Shown here: in pieces, positions 1 through 4,856 of the stretch | Layout: the number at the start of each line of letters is the position of its first letter | Numbering within the stretch: position 1 is the stretch's first letter | Source: Desulfofustis sp. | GTDB lineage: Bacteria > Desulfobacterota > Desulfobulbia > Desulfobulbales > Desulfocapsaceae | Assembly (NCBI GenBank): GCA_030145365.1 | Contig: JAQYVS010000013.1 | Span: forward strand, 1 to 5,096 | Direction: 5' to 3' | Length of the DNA stretch: 5,096 bases | The notes under the pieces: model-generated | What the model was told of the DNA's origin: nothing | Database searches by the model: none | What the model saw: only the letters and a program-made list of their open reading frames with translations | Program-made: the position numbers and the translations under genes

Positions 1-782
1 TCCCCGTCTTTCGGATTTATCAGATCAAACTCCAATCTGGTACCAAAGGCGGTCTCCTCAGCAAAGCTTAAAAAATATTTGTCTCGTTTCTTTTTTATTG
101 TGCTGATCGGATAAAACTGTTCAAGAAGCTCTGGTCCTGTATAGCCAAGAGCCTTGAGCAGTGATGTAACGGGAAACTTTCTGCGTCGATCGATGCGTAC
201 ATGCAGGACATCTTTTATATCAAATTCGAGATCTATCCAGGAGCCACGTACCGGAATAATCCGGGCCGAATAGAGTAATTTACCACTGGCATGGCTTTTA
301 CCCTGGTCGTGGGTGTAAAAAAGTCCCGGAGATCTCTGCAACTGAGAAACGATAACCCGTTCGGTTCCGTTTATCACATACACACCGTCGGCTGTCATCA
401 GCGGCAGAGAACCAAAAAAGACCTCCTGCTCCTTGATGTCGCGGATCGACTGTACCCCAGTCTCCTCATCGACATCAAAAGTGATCAACCGCACAACAAT
501 TTTCAGCGGTATCTCATGGGTCATACCTCGCTGCTGACATTCCTGAACTGTATATTTGGGTTCACCAAATTTATATCGAACAAATTCCAGAGAGCAAATG
601 CCGTTAAAATCGTTGATTGGAAATATTTCTTTGAGGATGGACTGGAGCCCTATATCCTCGCGTTCATCAGCCTCGATATTCATCTGCAGGAAATCTTCGT
701 AGGATTTTCTCTGCATTGAAATCAGATGAGGCGGTTCCAGGATGCTGGTTACGCTGGCAAATTGCTTTCTGACTCTTTCCAT
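1..782 (-). CDS. rpoB: RNA polymerase beta subunit, N-terminal 260 residues (runs off the window)
   Basis: This is the 5' part of the gene for the beta subunit of DNA-directed RNA polymerase, which forms half of the active-site cleft. The reading frame starts MERVRKQFASV and stays open to the window edge, giving 260 complete codons of a protein usually about 1,350 residues long. Conserved RpoB blocks are visible: EPPHLISMQRKSYEDF (about 16-31), DIKEQEVFFGSLPLMT (115-130), NGTERVIVSQLQRSPG (138-153, near the N-terminal rifampicin site known in E. coli) and ARIIPVRGSW (173-182). The ATG start is secure. An in-frame TAG lies seven codons upstream with no start codon between, and GAGG sits six bases before the ATG. 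The gene follows rplL after a 377-base gap; rpoC would be expected next, outside the window. No frameshift or odd residue was seen. Confidence 0.98.
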   Translation of the reverse strand, partial: MERVRKQFASVTSILEPPHLISMQRKSYEDFLQMNIEADEREDIGLQSILKEIFPINDFNGICSLEFVRYKFGEPKYTVQECQQRGMTHEIPLKIVVRLITFDVDEETGVQSIRDIKEQEVFFGSLPLMTADGVYVINGTERVIVSQLQRSPGLFYTHDQGKSHASGKLLYSARIIPVRGSWIDLEFDIKDVLHVRIDRRRKFPVTSLLKALGYTGPELLEQFYPISTIKKKRDKYFLSFAEETAFGTRLEFDLINPKDG

Positions 783-819
783 GTTTTTCCTCGAGGTTGT
801 CTAAAACCTTAACTTAGCT

Positions 820-849
820 ATAAAAACAATTCGTAATAGTGCCGGTCAA
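820..849 (-). promoter_or_regulatory. Weak candidate promoter just upstream of rpoB
   Basis: On the minus strand TTGACC (844-849, five of six matches to the sigma-70 -35 box) is followed after 18 bases by TTTTAT (820-825, four of six matches to the -10 box). Transcription from it would start about 30 bases before the rpoB ATG. In AT-rich intergenic DNA such a match arises easily by chance, and rpoB is usually driven from upstream, so this is only a candidate. Confidence 0.2.
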
Positions 850-1042
850 GAGATTGGTTTAATTACGTGAACACAATGGGAATTGAAATTTTCTACTGCA
901 TGCGGCGGTAGGTCCCCAGGTTGAAACAAACTGACATACGTGTTGAATAACCAGAGCAATAAGTAAGCACTGCGATGACTTTCGTCAAACACTCCCACCA
1001 CTCAAGGCAACAACGGGCTCAACCTAACTAACTGTTTTGTAT

Positions 1043-1074
1043 GGGCATTTTCTTTTGTCTTAAAGAAACTACCC
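1043..1074 (-). promoter_or_regulatory. Second intergenic hairpin, AU-rich (possible RNase III or attenuator element)
   Basis: In the minus-strand RNA, GGGUA pairs with UGCCC (three G-C, one U-G, one A-U). After a single G/A mismatch, UUUCUUU pairs with AAAGAAA around a six-base loop. This gives 12 pairs in total. It starts seven bases after the end of the GC-rich hairpin at 1082-1111. The pair of stems resembles the attenuator and processing region of the rplL-rpoB gap in other bacteria, but which element does what cannot be told from sequence alone. Confidence 0.5.
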
Positions 1075-1081
1075 GAAACGA

Positions 1082-1111
1082 GACACGCCGCGCATAAAAG
1101 CGCAGCGTGTC
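1082..1111 (-). terminator. GC-rich hairpin after rplL, likely partial terminator (attenuator)
   Basis: The stem begins 49 bases after the rplL stop. GACACGCUGCGC pairs with GCGCGGCGUGUC around the six-base loop UUUUAU. All 12 positions pair if G-U is allowed. On the opposite strand that wobble becomes a C/A mismatch, so the fold favours minus-strand RNA. The bases after the stem (UCGUUUCGGG) are not a true U-tract, so full Rho-independent termination is unlikely. Partial termination or pausing, letting some polymerases through to rpoB, is the likelier role. Confidence 0.65.
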
Positions 1112-1159
1112 AAACTCAAAGTGGCGCCGACAAACGAACCACTTACATATATGCAGGAA

Positions 1160-1543
1160 TTATTTGATCTCGACTGATCCACCCACAGCTTCGATTTTTG
1201 TCTTGATTTCTTCGGCTTCCTCTTTGGTGACGGCTTCTTTTACCGGCTGAGGAGCACCTTCAACCAGTTCCTTGGCTTCTTTCAAACCAAGGCTGGTGAT
1301 GGCGCGAACTTCTTTGATCACCTTGATTTTCTGATCACCGACTCCAGCCAGGATAACGTCAAACTCTGTCTGTTCTTCAGCGGCTGCGCCACCCGCGTCA
1401 CCAGCAGGACCGGCGGCAACAACTGCGACAGGGGCCGCAGCAGAAACACCGAATTTTTCTTCAAGCTCTTTGATCAACTCAGAGAGCTCAAGAACACTCA
1501 TATTAGCGATAAACTCAATTACATCTTCTTTTGTTACAGCCAT
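1160..1543 (-). CDS. rplL: 50S ribosomal protein L7/L12
   Basis: L7/L12 forms the dimers of the flexible ribosomal stalk that recruits EF-Tu, EF-G and other translational GTPases. The 127-residue product shows the usual layout: an N-terminal helical dimerisation and L10-binding domain (about 1-33), an Ala/Gly-rich hinge (about 34-58) and a globular C-terminal factor-binding domain (about 59-127). The C-terminal domain contains IKVIKEVR and the signature GLKEAKELVEGAP (86-98). The length is slightly above the 121 residues of the E. coli protein, mostly because of the hinge. The ATG is preceded by AGAGGAAAATAAA, a good Shine-Dalgarno. The gene follows rplJ after 67 bases with no terminator seen between them, so the two are very likely co-transcribed under L10 leader control. 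A hairpin lies just downstream. Confidence 0.99.
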   Translation of the reverse strand: MAVTKEDVIEFIANMSVLELSELIKELEEKFGVSAAAPVAVVAAGPAGDAGGAAAEEQTEFDVILAGVGDQKIKVIKEVRAITSLGLKEAKELVEGAPQPVKEAVTKEEAEEIKTKIEAVGGSVEIK

Positions 1544-1610
1544 TTTATTTTCCTCTTTTATCTTGTTGTTAGACTGACTTGATTAAACAATTCATTCAGG
1601 CCTATTTAAA

Positions 1611-2132
1611 TCAAGCCTGTTCCTTCTGATCCTTGACTGCCTGCAGACCATAAAGCAAATTCTGGGGCACTGCTGAAAGTACCCGTACAAATGCGGTCGG
1701 AACGCCATTCATCACCGACAGTAGCTGACCAAGCAATATCTCTTTGGACGGAAGCTTGGATAAAGCGACCAGATTTTCTACGGTGATTTTTTCCCCTTCA
1801 AGAACAGCAGACCGAAGCTGAAATTTGTCATAGCTTTCAGCACATTTAGCCAGAACTTTGGCCGGAGCCACCGGATCGTCATAAGACACGATAATGGCTG
1901 TCGTCCCAATGAAGTCCTCGGTAAGCGACTCACTGGACGTGTCGGCAACTGCTCTTTTCAGAAGAGTATTTTTGGCGATACGGATTTCAGAACTTGCCTC
2001 CCGGAGATCACGCCGGATTTTCTCAAGATCTGAAACCGTTAAACCGCAATAGTCTGCTACGACAGAAAACTTTGCCCGACTGAACGAGTCGTTCAATTCG
2101 GCGACTATTGCCGCTTTGTTTTCACGATTCAA
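1611..2132 (-). CDS. rplJ: 50S ribosomal protein L10, TTG start
   Basis: L10 anchors the L12 dimers to the 23S rRNA near L11, forming the stalk base. In many bacteria the L10-L12 complex also represses its own mRNA. The 173-residue product begins MNRENKAAIVAEL, a typical L10 start, with RNA-binding features such as IRIAKNTLLKRAV (50-62). A C-terminal helix (about 140-173) is expected to bind L12 dimers. The start codon is TTG. An in-frame TAG lies only a few codons upstream, and the next in-frame methionine is near residue 141, so no ATG start is possible. An AGGAGGG Shine-Dalgarno sits four bases before the TTG. The gene lies between the L10 leader and rplL, the usual arrangement. Confidence 0.98.
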   Translation of the reverse strand: MNRENKAAIVAELNDSFSRAKFSVVADYCGLTVSDLEKIRRDLREASSEIRIAKNTLLKRAVADTSSESLTEDFIGTTAIIVSYDDPVAPAKVLAKCAESYDKFQLRSAVLEGEKITVENLVALSKLPSKEILLGQLLSVMNGVPTAFVRVLSAVPQNLLYGLQAVKDQKEQA

Positions 2133-2143
2133 ATTACCCTCCT
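2130..2143 (-). promoter_or_regulatory. Strong ribosome binding site with TTG start of rplJ
   Basis: AGGAGGG (2137-2143) is followed by TAAT and the TTG start codon (2130-2132). The TAG inside the Shine-Dalgarno (2142-2144) is in frame with the TTG and rules out an upstream start. A near-perfect Shine-Dalgarno paired with a weak start codon decides the gene start. GGGUA in this site is also complementary to UACCC in the leader (2214-2218). Confidence 0.85.
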
Positions 2144-2167
2144 ACTTTATTGAAAATTGTGTTTTTC

Positions 2168-2280
2168 TCGAAACAGCAGTTACCAGGTGATGGAGCTATC
2201 GCTTTTCCCTTTCGGGTACCATCATTTTAGTCTCGGCAGGTCGGCAACACCGATTAAACTCTCGTGCCTGCTGTCTTCGA
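2168..2280 (-). promoter_or_regulatory. L10 ribosomal-protein leader (autoregulatory mRNA structure)
   Basis: The untranslated RNA before rplJ folds like the L10 leader, which the L10-L12 complex binds to control rplJL translation. A closing helix pairs UCGAA plus ACAGCAG (2268-2280, with one bulged G) with CUGCUGU plus UUCGA (2168-2179), 12 pairs in all. Inside it UGAUGG (2219-2224) pairs with CCAUCA (2188-2193), enclosing a CCC-GAAA-GGG mini-hairpin (2207-2216). UCGG pairs with CCGA around UGUUG (2241-2253). The position directly upstream of rplJ and the closing helix fit the known family. The exact inner fold and a kink-turn were not established by eye. Confidence 0.8.
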
Positions 2281-2286
2281 CAAATT

Positions 2287-2312
2287 AATTACCGCCGATG
2301 CGGCCCTTAATT
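2287..2312 (-). other. Small imperfect hairpin just after rplA
   Basis: About 24 bases past the rplA stop, AAUUA pairs with UAAUU. After an unpaired AGG/GG internal loop, GCCG pairs with CGGC around a CAU loop. It is followed by AAUUUGUC, which is a poor U-tract. It could act as a weak end or processing point for an rplKA transcript, but the stem is broken and the evidence is slight. Confidence 0.3.
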
Positions 2313-2336
2313 TTCCTCTACCTATATTAAACTACC

Positions 2337-3047
2337 TTACTTGACCCGGGTCCTGGTCCTAACATCCAAAGTGTCAACTTTGAAACCGGGACCCATTGTA
2401 GATGAAACTGAAATTGTGCGCAGATACACCCCTTTACTCGAAGAAGGCTTCAACTGAATGAGACGTTCGAGCAATGCCAGTGCGTTTTCATATAGTTTCT
2501 GGTCACCGAATGAAACCTTGCCGATACCAGCATGAACGATACCAGCCTTGTCTACTCTGAAATCCACCTTGCCGCCCTTGACCTCTTTCACTACATCTGC
2601 AACATCAAAGGTGACGGTGCCGAGCTTGGCGTTTGGCATCAGGTTGCGGGGTCCAAGAATTCGGCCAATTTTCCCAACCGTACCCATCATATCAGGAGTG
2701 GCGATGGTTTTGTCAAACTCCAGCCAGCCGTCCTTAATCTTTTCGACAAGATCATCAGATCCGACATAATCAGCACCAGCTTCTTTGGCTTCGGCCTCTT
2801 TTGGGCCTTTTGCGAAAACGAGTACGCGTGTTACTTTTCCGGTGCCGTGTGGGAGCACAACAGAAGATCGAACCATCTGATCTGCGTGGCGCGGATCAAC
2901 GCCGAGCTTGACTGCAACATCGACCGTTTCATCAAAGGCTACATAAGAGGAAGCAACAACGTGTTTCAATACTTCATCAATAGGCATGACCTCCCTACGG
3001 TCAATCCCCTCTACTTTATTTCTGTATTTTTTTCCATGTTTCGGCAT
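2337..3047 (-). CDS. rplA: 50S ribosomal protein L1
   Basis: L1 binds helix 76-78 of 23S rRNA and forms the mobile L1 stalk that helps release deacylated tRNA from the E site. In many bacteria it also represses translation of its own rplK-rplA mRNA. The 236-residue product has the normal length. It begins MPKHGKKYRNKVEG and carries the signature GRILGPRNLMPNAK (128-141), with Ala where Pro is common before the Lys. The C-terminal block SSTMGPGFKVD (215-225) belongs to the RNA-binding domain I. The central domain II spans roughly 68-159. The ATG is preceded by an excellent Shine-Dalgarno, AGGAGG, with a five-base spacer. The gene follows rplK after 70 bases without a terminator, so they form one transcription unit. 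A separate L1-binding site in the rplK leader could not be picked out. Confidence 0.99.
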   Translation of the reverse strand: MPKHGKKYRNKVEGIDRREVMPIDEVLKHVVASSYVAFDETVDVAVKLGVDPRHADQMVRSSVVLPHGTGKVTRVLVFAKGPKEAEAKEAGADYVGSDDLVEKIKDGWLEFDKTIATPDMMGTVGKIGRILGPRNLMPNAKLGTVTFDVADVVKEVKGGKVDFRVDKAGIVHAGIGKVSFGDQKLYENALALLERLIQLKPSSSKGVYLRTISVSSTMGPGFKVDTLDVRTRTRVK

Positions 3048-3117
3048 ATCAGCCTCCTACTGCACATGTTTCCAGAAAATGGAACTCAGAGGTACGTAGT
3101 AAAAATTTAGACAATAA

Positions 3118-3543
3118 TTAATCAACAACTGTCAGCCCGGCACTTCTTGCCGAACCTTCAATAATCTTCATCGCGCTTTCAACATCATAGGCATTAAGAT
3201 CGGGCATCTTGACTTCTGCTATTTCCCTGATCTTGTCCCTGCTGATTTCAGCAACACGTTCAATCTTTGGGTTTCCAGAACCCTTCTGAATATTTGCCGC
3301 TTTAAACAACAACACAGACGCCGGAGGCGTCTTAGTGATATAAGAAAAAGAACGATCCACGTACACGGTTATAACAACGGGTATTATCGTATCGCCCATT
3401 GACTGCGTTTTGGCATTGAAGGCCTTACAGAATTCCATGATATTTACACCGTGCTGACCAAGAGCCGGTCCGACAGGCGGAGACGGATTGGCCTTACCGG
3501 CCGGAATCTGAAGCTTGATGTATGCCATTACTTTCTTGGCCAT
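3118..3543 (-). CDS. rplK: 50S ribosomal protein L11
   Basis: L11 binds the GTPase-associated centre of 23S rRNA (helices 43-44), where elongation factors and RelA act and thiostrepton-type antibiotics bind. The 141-residue product is the standard length. The N-terminal domain has the conserved proline-rich stretch NPSPPVGPALGQHGVNI (19-35), the known thiostrepton contact region. The C-terminal RNA-binding domain (about 75-141) includes the segment IQKGSGNPK (85-93). ATG is preceded by GGAG with a seven-base spacer. The gene lies 70 bases after nusG and 70 before rplA, consistent with one operon. A U-rich run in the nusG-rplK gap is not preceded by a GC-rich stem, so I do not call a terminator there. 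Confidence 0.99.
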   Translation of the reverse strand: MAKKVMAYIKLQIPAGKANPSPPVGPALGQHGVNIMEFCKAFNAKTQSMGDTIIPVVITVYVDRSFSYITKTPPASVLLFKAANIQKGSGNPKIERVAEISRDKIREIAEVKMPDLNAYDVESAMKIIEGSARSAGLTVVD

Positions 3544-3613
3544 TTTTTTACTCCAACAATTGTGACTGCATTACAAAAAAGAAGATCTAAGAATCTCGTT
3601 TCTTCTCACGAAA

Positions 3614-3632
3614 TCAGGTGTTTGACACCTGA
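3614..3632 (-). other. Perfect 8-bp hairpin overlapping the nusG stop codon
   Basis: UCAGGUGU pairs perfectly with ACACCUGA around a three-base CAA loop. The final UGA of the stem is the nusG stop codon, and the stem encodes the last residues of NusG. No U-tract follows, so it is not a classical terminator. It may be chance or an mRNA processing or stability element. Confidence 0.45.
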
Positions 3633-4147
3633 ACAAATTCAAGTTCCACCGGAGTCTCTCGACCGAAAATGGAAACCATTACCCGTACCCTGCCCTTTTC
3701 AGGGAACACTTCATCAACAACACCCTGAAAATTGGCAAAAGGTCCGTCTATCACCCGGACAAGTTCACCCACATCAAAAACAACCTTAGGTCTGGGCCGT
3801 TCTGAACCATCCTGTATTCTGCCTATAATCTTTCCGGCATCCTCATCGGAAAGTGGTACAGGATTGCGATCATCACCTACAAAACCGACCACCCTGGGCA
3901 TATTCTGGTGGATGATATGCCAGGTGGTGTCGTTAAGTTCCATACTTACCAGCATATAGCCTGGAAAGAACCTCCTGGAAGAGGTTTTACGGGAGCCCTT
4001 TATCATTTCCACAACCTGTTCGGTTGGAACAAGGATTTCCCCAAACTGCTCCTCAAGACCTTCCTTAACGATCCGATCTTGAAGTGTCGCCTTTACCTTT
4101 TCCTCATACCCGGAATGAACTTGCAATATGTACCATTGTCTAGCCAT
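3614..4147 (-). CDS. nusG: Transcription termination/antitermination factor NusG
   Basis: NusG binds the RNA polymerase clamp through its N-terminal domain and reaches Rho or ribosomal protein S10 through its C-terminal KOW domain, coupling transcription to translation or to termination. The 177-residue product (E. coli 181) begins MARQWYILQVHSGYEEKV, typical of the NGN domain (about 1-115), with RRFFPGYMLV (58-67) matching the polymerase-contact region. The KOW domain (about 124-177) has VRVIDGPFANFQGVV and the SIFGR loop (159-163), known to contact S10 and Rho. The ATG is fixed by a TAG stop immediately before it in the same frame. The Shine-Dalgarno GAGG lies 11 bases upstream, a rather long spacer. 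The gene follows secE after 92 bases, the near-universal pairing. Confidence 0.99.
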   Translation of the reverse strand: MARQWYILQVHSGYEEKVKATLQDRIVKEGLEEQFGEILVPTEQVVEMIKGSRKTSSRRFFPGYMLVSMELNDTTWHIIHQNMPRVVGFVGDDRNPVPLSDEDAGKIIGRIQDGSERPRPKVVFDVGELVRVIDGPFANFQGVVDEVFPEKGRVRVMVSIFGRETPVELEFVQVSNT

Positions 4148-4239
4148 CTATGTTGTTTCCTCATAGGACAGGAAAAAGGTGGATCTGTTTACGACCCCCA
4201 AAAAGGCCATCCTAACTCGAGTGATTTTCTCAGCTGAAC

Positions 4240-4506
4240 TCACCGCAGAATTAAAGATATTAATTTCCCAAGAATAACATCAACAGTACCAAGATAGGCA
4301 GATATGATAAAAGTCAGCAGAACAACCATGCCGGTTAGGCCCAGCGTCACCTTTTTATCAGGCCAGGTGATTTTGGAAAACTCGGACTGAACTTCGCCGA
4401 CAAACTTCTTTATCTCTGCCGGCGAAAACGGAGAAGGTTGCGCCTTTTTATCTACGGCCGCACTCTTGCTCACGTTCTTGCCGCTCTGTTTTGCTTTACC
4501 TGCCAT
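4240..4506 (-). CDS. secE: Preprotein translocase subunit SecE, short single-span form
   Basis: SecE clamps the SecY channel in the inner membrane and is needed for protein export and membrane insertion. The 88-residue product has a charged cytoplasmic N-terminus (1-30) and the conserved amphipathic segment EVQSEFSKITWPDKK (38-52, with the hallmark Trp-Pro). One transmembrane segment follows, roughly 54-80. This is the single-span type seen in most bacteria, unlike the three-span E. coli protein. I chose the ATG at 4504-4506. A longer reading to 4572 would run into the tRNA gene and read MWVRIPPG, which is tRNA sequence, so it is rejected. GTG at 4510-4512 is a possible but less likely start. 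The Shine-Dalgarno is weak (GGTG, five bases before the ATG). The mRNA leader after tRNA excision would be only about 36 bases. Confidence 0.95.
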   Translation of the reverse strand: MAGKAKQSGKNVSKSAAVDKKAQPSPFSPAEIKKFVGEVQSEFSKITWPDKKVTLGLTGMVVLLTFIISAYLGTVDVILGKLISLILR

Positions 4507-4542
4507 CGTCACACCGTTATCATTGAGTATCAATTCTGCAAG

Positions 4543-4619
4543 TGGCAGGCCAGGAGGGATTCGAACCCACAACCCCCGGATTTGGAGTCCGGTGCTCTGC
4601 CAATTAGAGCTACTGGCCT
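4543..4619 (-). tRNA. tRNA-Trp, anticodon CCA, 3' CCA encoded
   Basis: The 77 bases fold as a complete cloverleaf. The acceptor stem AGGCCAG/CTGGCCT has seven perfect pairs. The D arm is GCTC/GAGC with loop TAATTGGCA. The anticodon stem CCGGA/TCCGG carries loop CTCCAAA, giving anticodon CCA (4583-4585), which reads the Trp codon UGG. The variable loop is GGGTT. The T arm is GTGGG/CCCTC with loop TTCGAAT. The discriminator is G, as expected for bacterial tRNA-Trp, and CCA is encoded. The T stem has a U/U mismatch at its second pair. The gene sits 10 bases after rpmG and 36 before secE, on the same strand, so it is processed out of the operon transcript unless it has its own promoter, which I do not see. 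Confidence 0.98.
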
Positions 4620-4629
4620 ACCTGACAGT

Positions 4630-4779
4630 CTATTTAGTCTCTTTGTGCGGAGTATGAGTCCGACAAAAAGGACAGTACTTTTTAAACTCCAGTTTGCCCG
4701 GTGTATTCTTCTTATTTTTAGTCGTCGAGTAGTTCCGACGCTTGCAGGTACCGCATGCAAGGGTAATAATATCTCTCAT
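4630..4779 (-). CDS. rpmG: 50S ribosomal protein L33, zinc-binding form
   Basis: L33 is a small protein of the 50S subunit near the E site. The 49-residue product starts MRDIITLACGTCKRRNY and ends in THTPHKETK. It has two Cys pairs, CGTC (9-12) and CPFC (36-39). This is the full four-cysteine zinc ribbon, the zinc-containing (C+) type, as opposed to the cysteine-free paralogue used under zinc starvation. The length is normal for the family. The ATG at 4777-4779 has AGGAAG upstream with a somewhat long spacer. It lies between tuf and tRNA-Trp, an arrangement common in Deltaproteobacteria. A longer frame overlapping it on the same strand (4530-4760) is a shadow running through the tRNA. Confidence 0.97.
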   Translation of the reverse strand: MRDIITLACGTCKRRNYSTTKNKKNTPGKLEFKKYCPFCRTHTPHKETK

Positions 4780-4803
4780 GTCTCTACTTCCTGCTACAGA
4801 AAC

Positions 4804-4836
4804 AATTACCCCACTCCATAACGAAGCGGGGTAATT
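4804..4836 (-). terminator. Hairpin between tuf and rpmG, likely tuf terminator or attenuator
   Basis: In minus-strand RNA AAUUACCCC pairs with GGGGUAAUU (nine pairs). The stem continues inward with a G-U pair and CUUC/GGAG (one U-G), closing a five-base loop GUUAU, about 14 pairs in all. It begins 20 bases after the tuf stop. Several inner pairs exist only as wobbles on this strand, which favours minus-strand RNA. The following bases GUUUCUG are only partly U-rich, so read-through into rpmG and the rest of the operon is plausible. Confidence 0.65.
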
Positions 4837-4856
4837 AAAGCTGTGATTAAGTGGCC

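Larger units (their letters stand above)
783..1159 (-). other. Long untranslated gap between rplL and rpoB
   Basis: No credible coding frame lies in these 377 bases. The rplL-proximal third holds two adjacent hairpins (1082-1111 and 1043-1074). The rest is AT-rich, with no further strong structure that I could find, only a weak promoter-like pair at 820-849 and the rpoB ribosome binding site (GAGG, 789-792). In E. coli the corresponding gap carries a partial terminator, which makes rpoBC expression lower than rplJL, and an RNase III cleavage site. The position and structure here suggest the same role, but that is inference. Confidence 0.8.

Noticed and set aside
291..719. 142-residue open frame on the plus strand
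   Set aside because: It is antisense to the conserved N-terminal part of rpoB and has no recognisable protein features.
2361..2374. Perfect TTGACA-like box on the minus strand near the end of rplA, a possible promoter for rplJ
   Set aside because: It encodes conserved L1 residues (Val-Asp-Thr), and no acceptable -10 box lies at 16-18 bases. A promoter for rplJ may still exist but cannot be shown here.
3070..3084. Five-pair hairpin TTCCA/TGGAA in the rplK-rplA gap
   Set aside because: It is short, AT-rich and lacks a U-tract; such stems are frequent by chance.
2532..3110. 192-residue open frame on the plus strand
   Set aside because: It lies opposite rplA, which is unmistakable on the minus strand, and it has no recognisable domain or ribosome binding site. 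It is an antisense shadow.
3560..3610. U-rich run in the nusG-rplK gap, a possible terminator
   Set aside because: The only stem before it is a weak six-pair AGAAGA/TCTTCT with a long loop and almost no GC.
4215..4237. Two 8-base palindromes, ACTCGAGT and TCAGCTGA, in the secE-nusG gap
   Set aside because: They have no loop, differ from each other and match no operator that I can name. They are likely chance.
4507..4572. N-terminal extension of secE starting MWVRIPPGLP
   Set aside because: These codons are mostly tRNA-Trp sequence, which would be removed by tRNA processing. The internal ATG at 4504-4506 gives a normal SecE.
4530..4760. 76-residue open frame on the minus strand starting MHAVPASV
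   Set aside because: It overlaps rpmG in another frame and runs through the whole tRNA-Trp gene; rpmG matches L33 fully.
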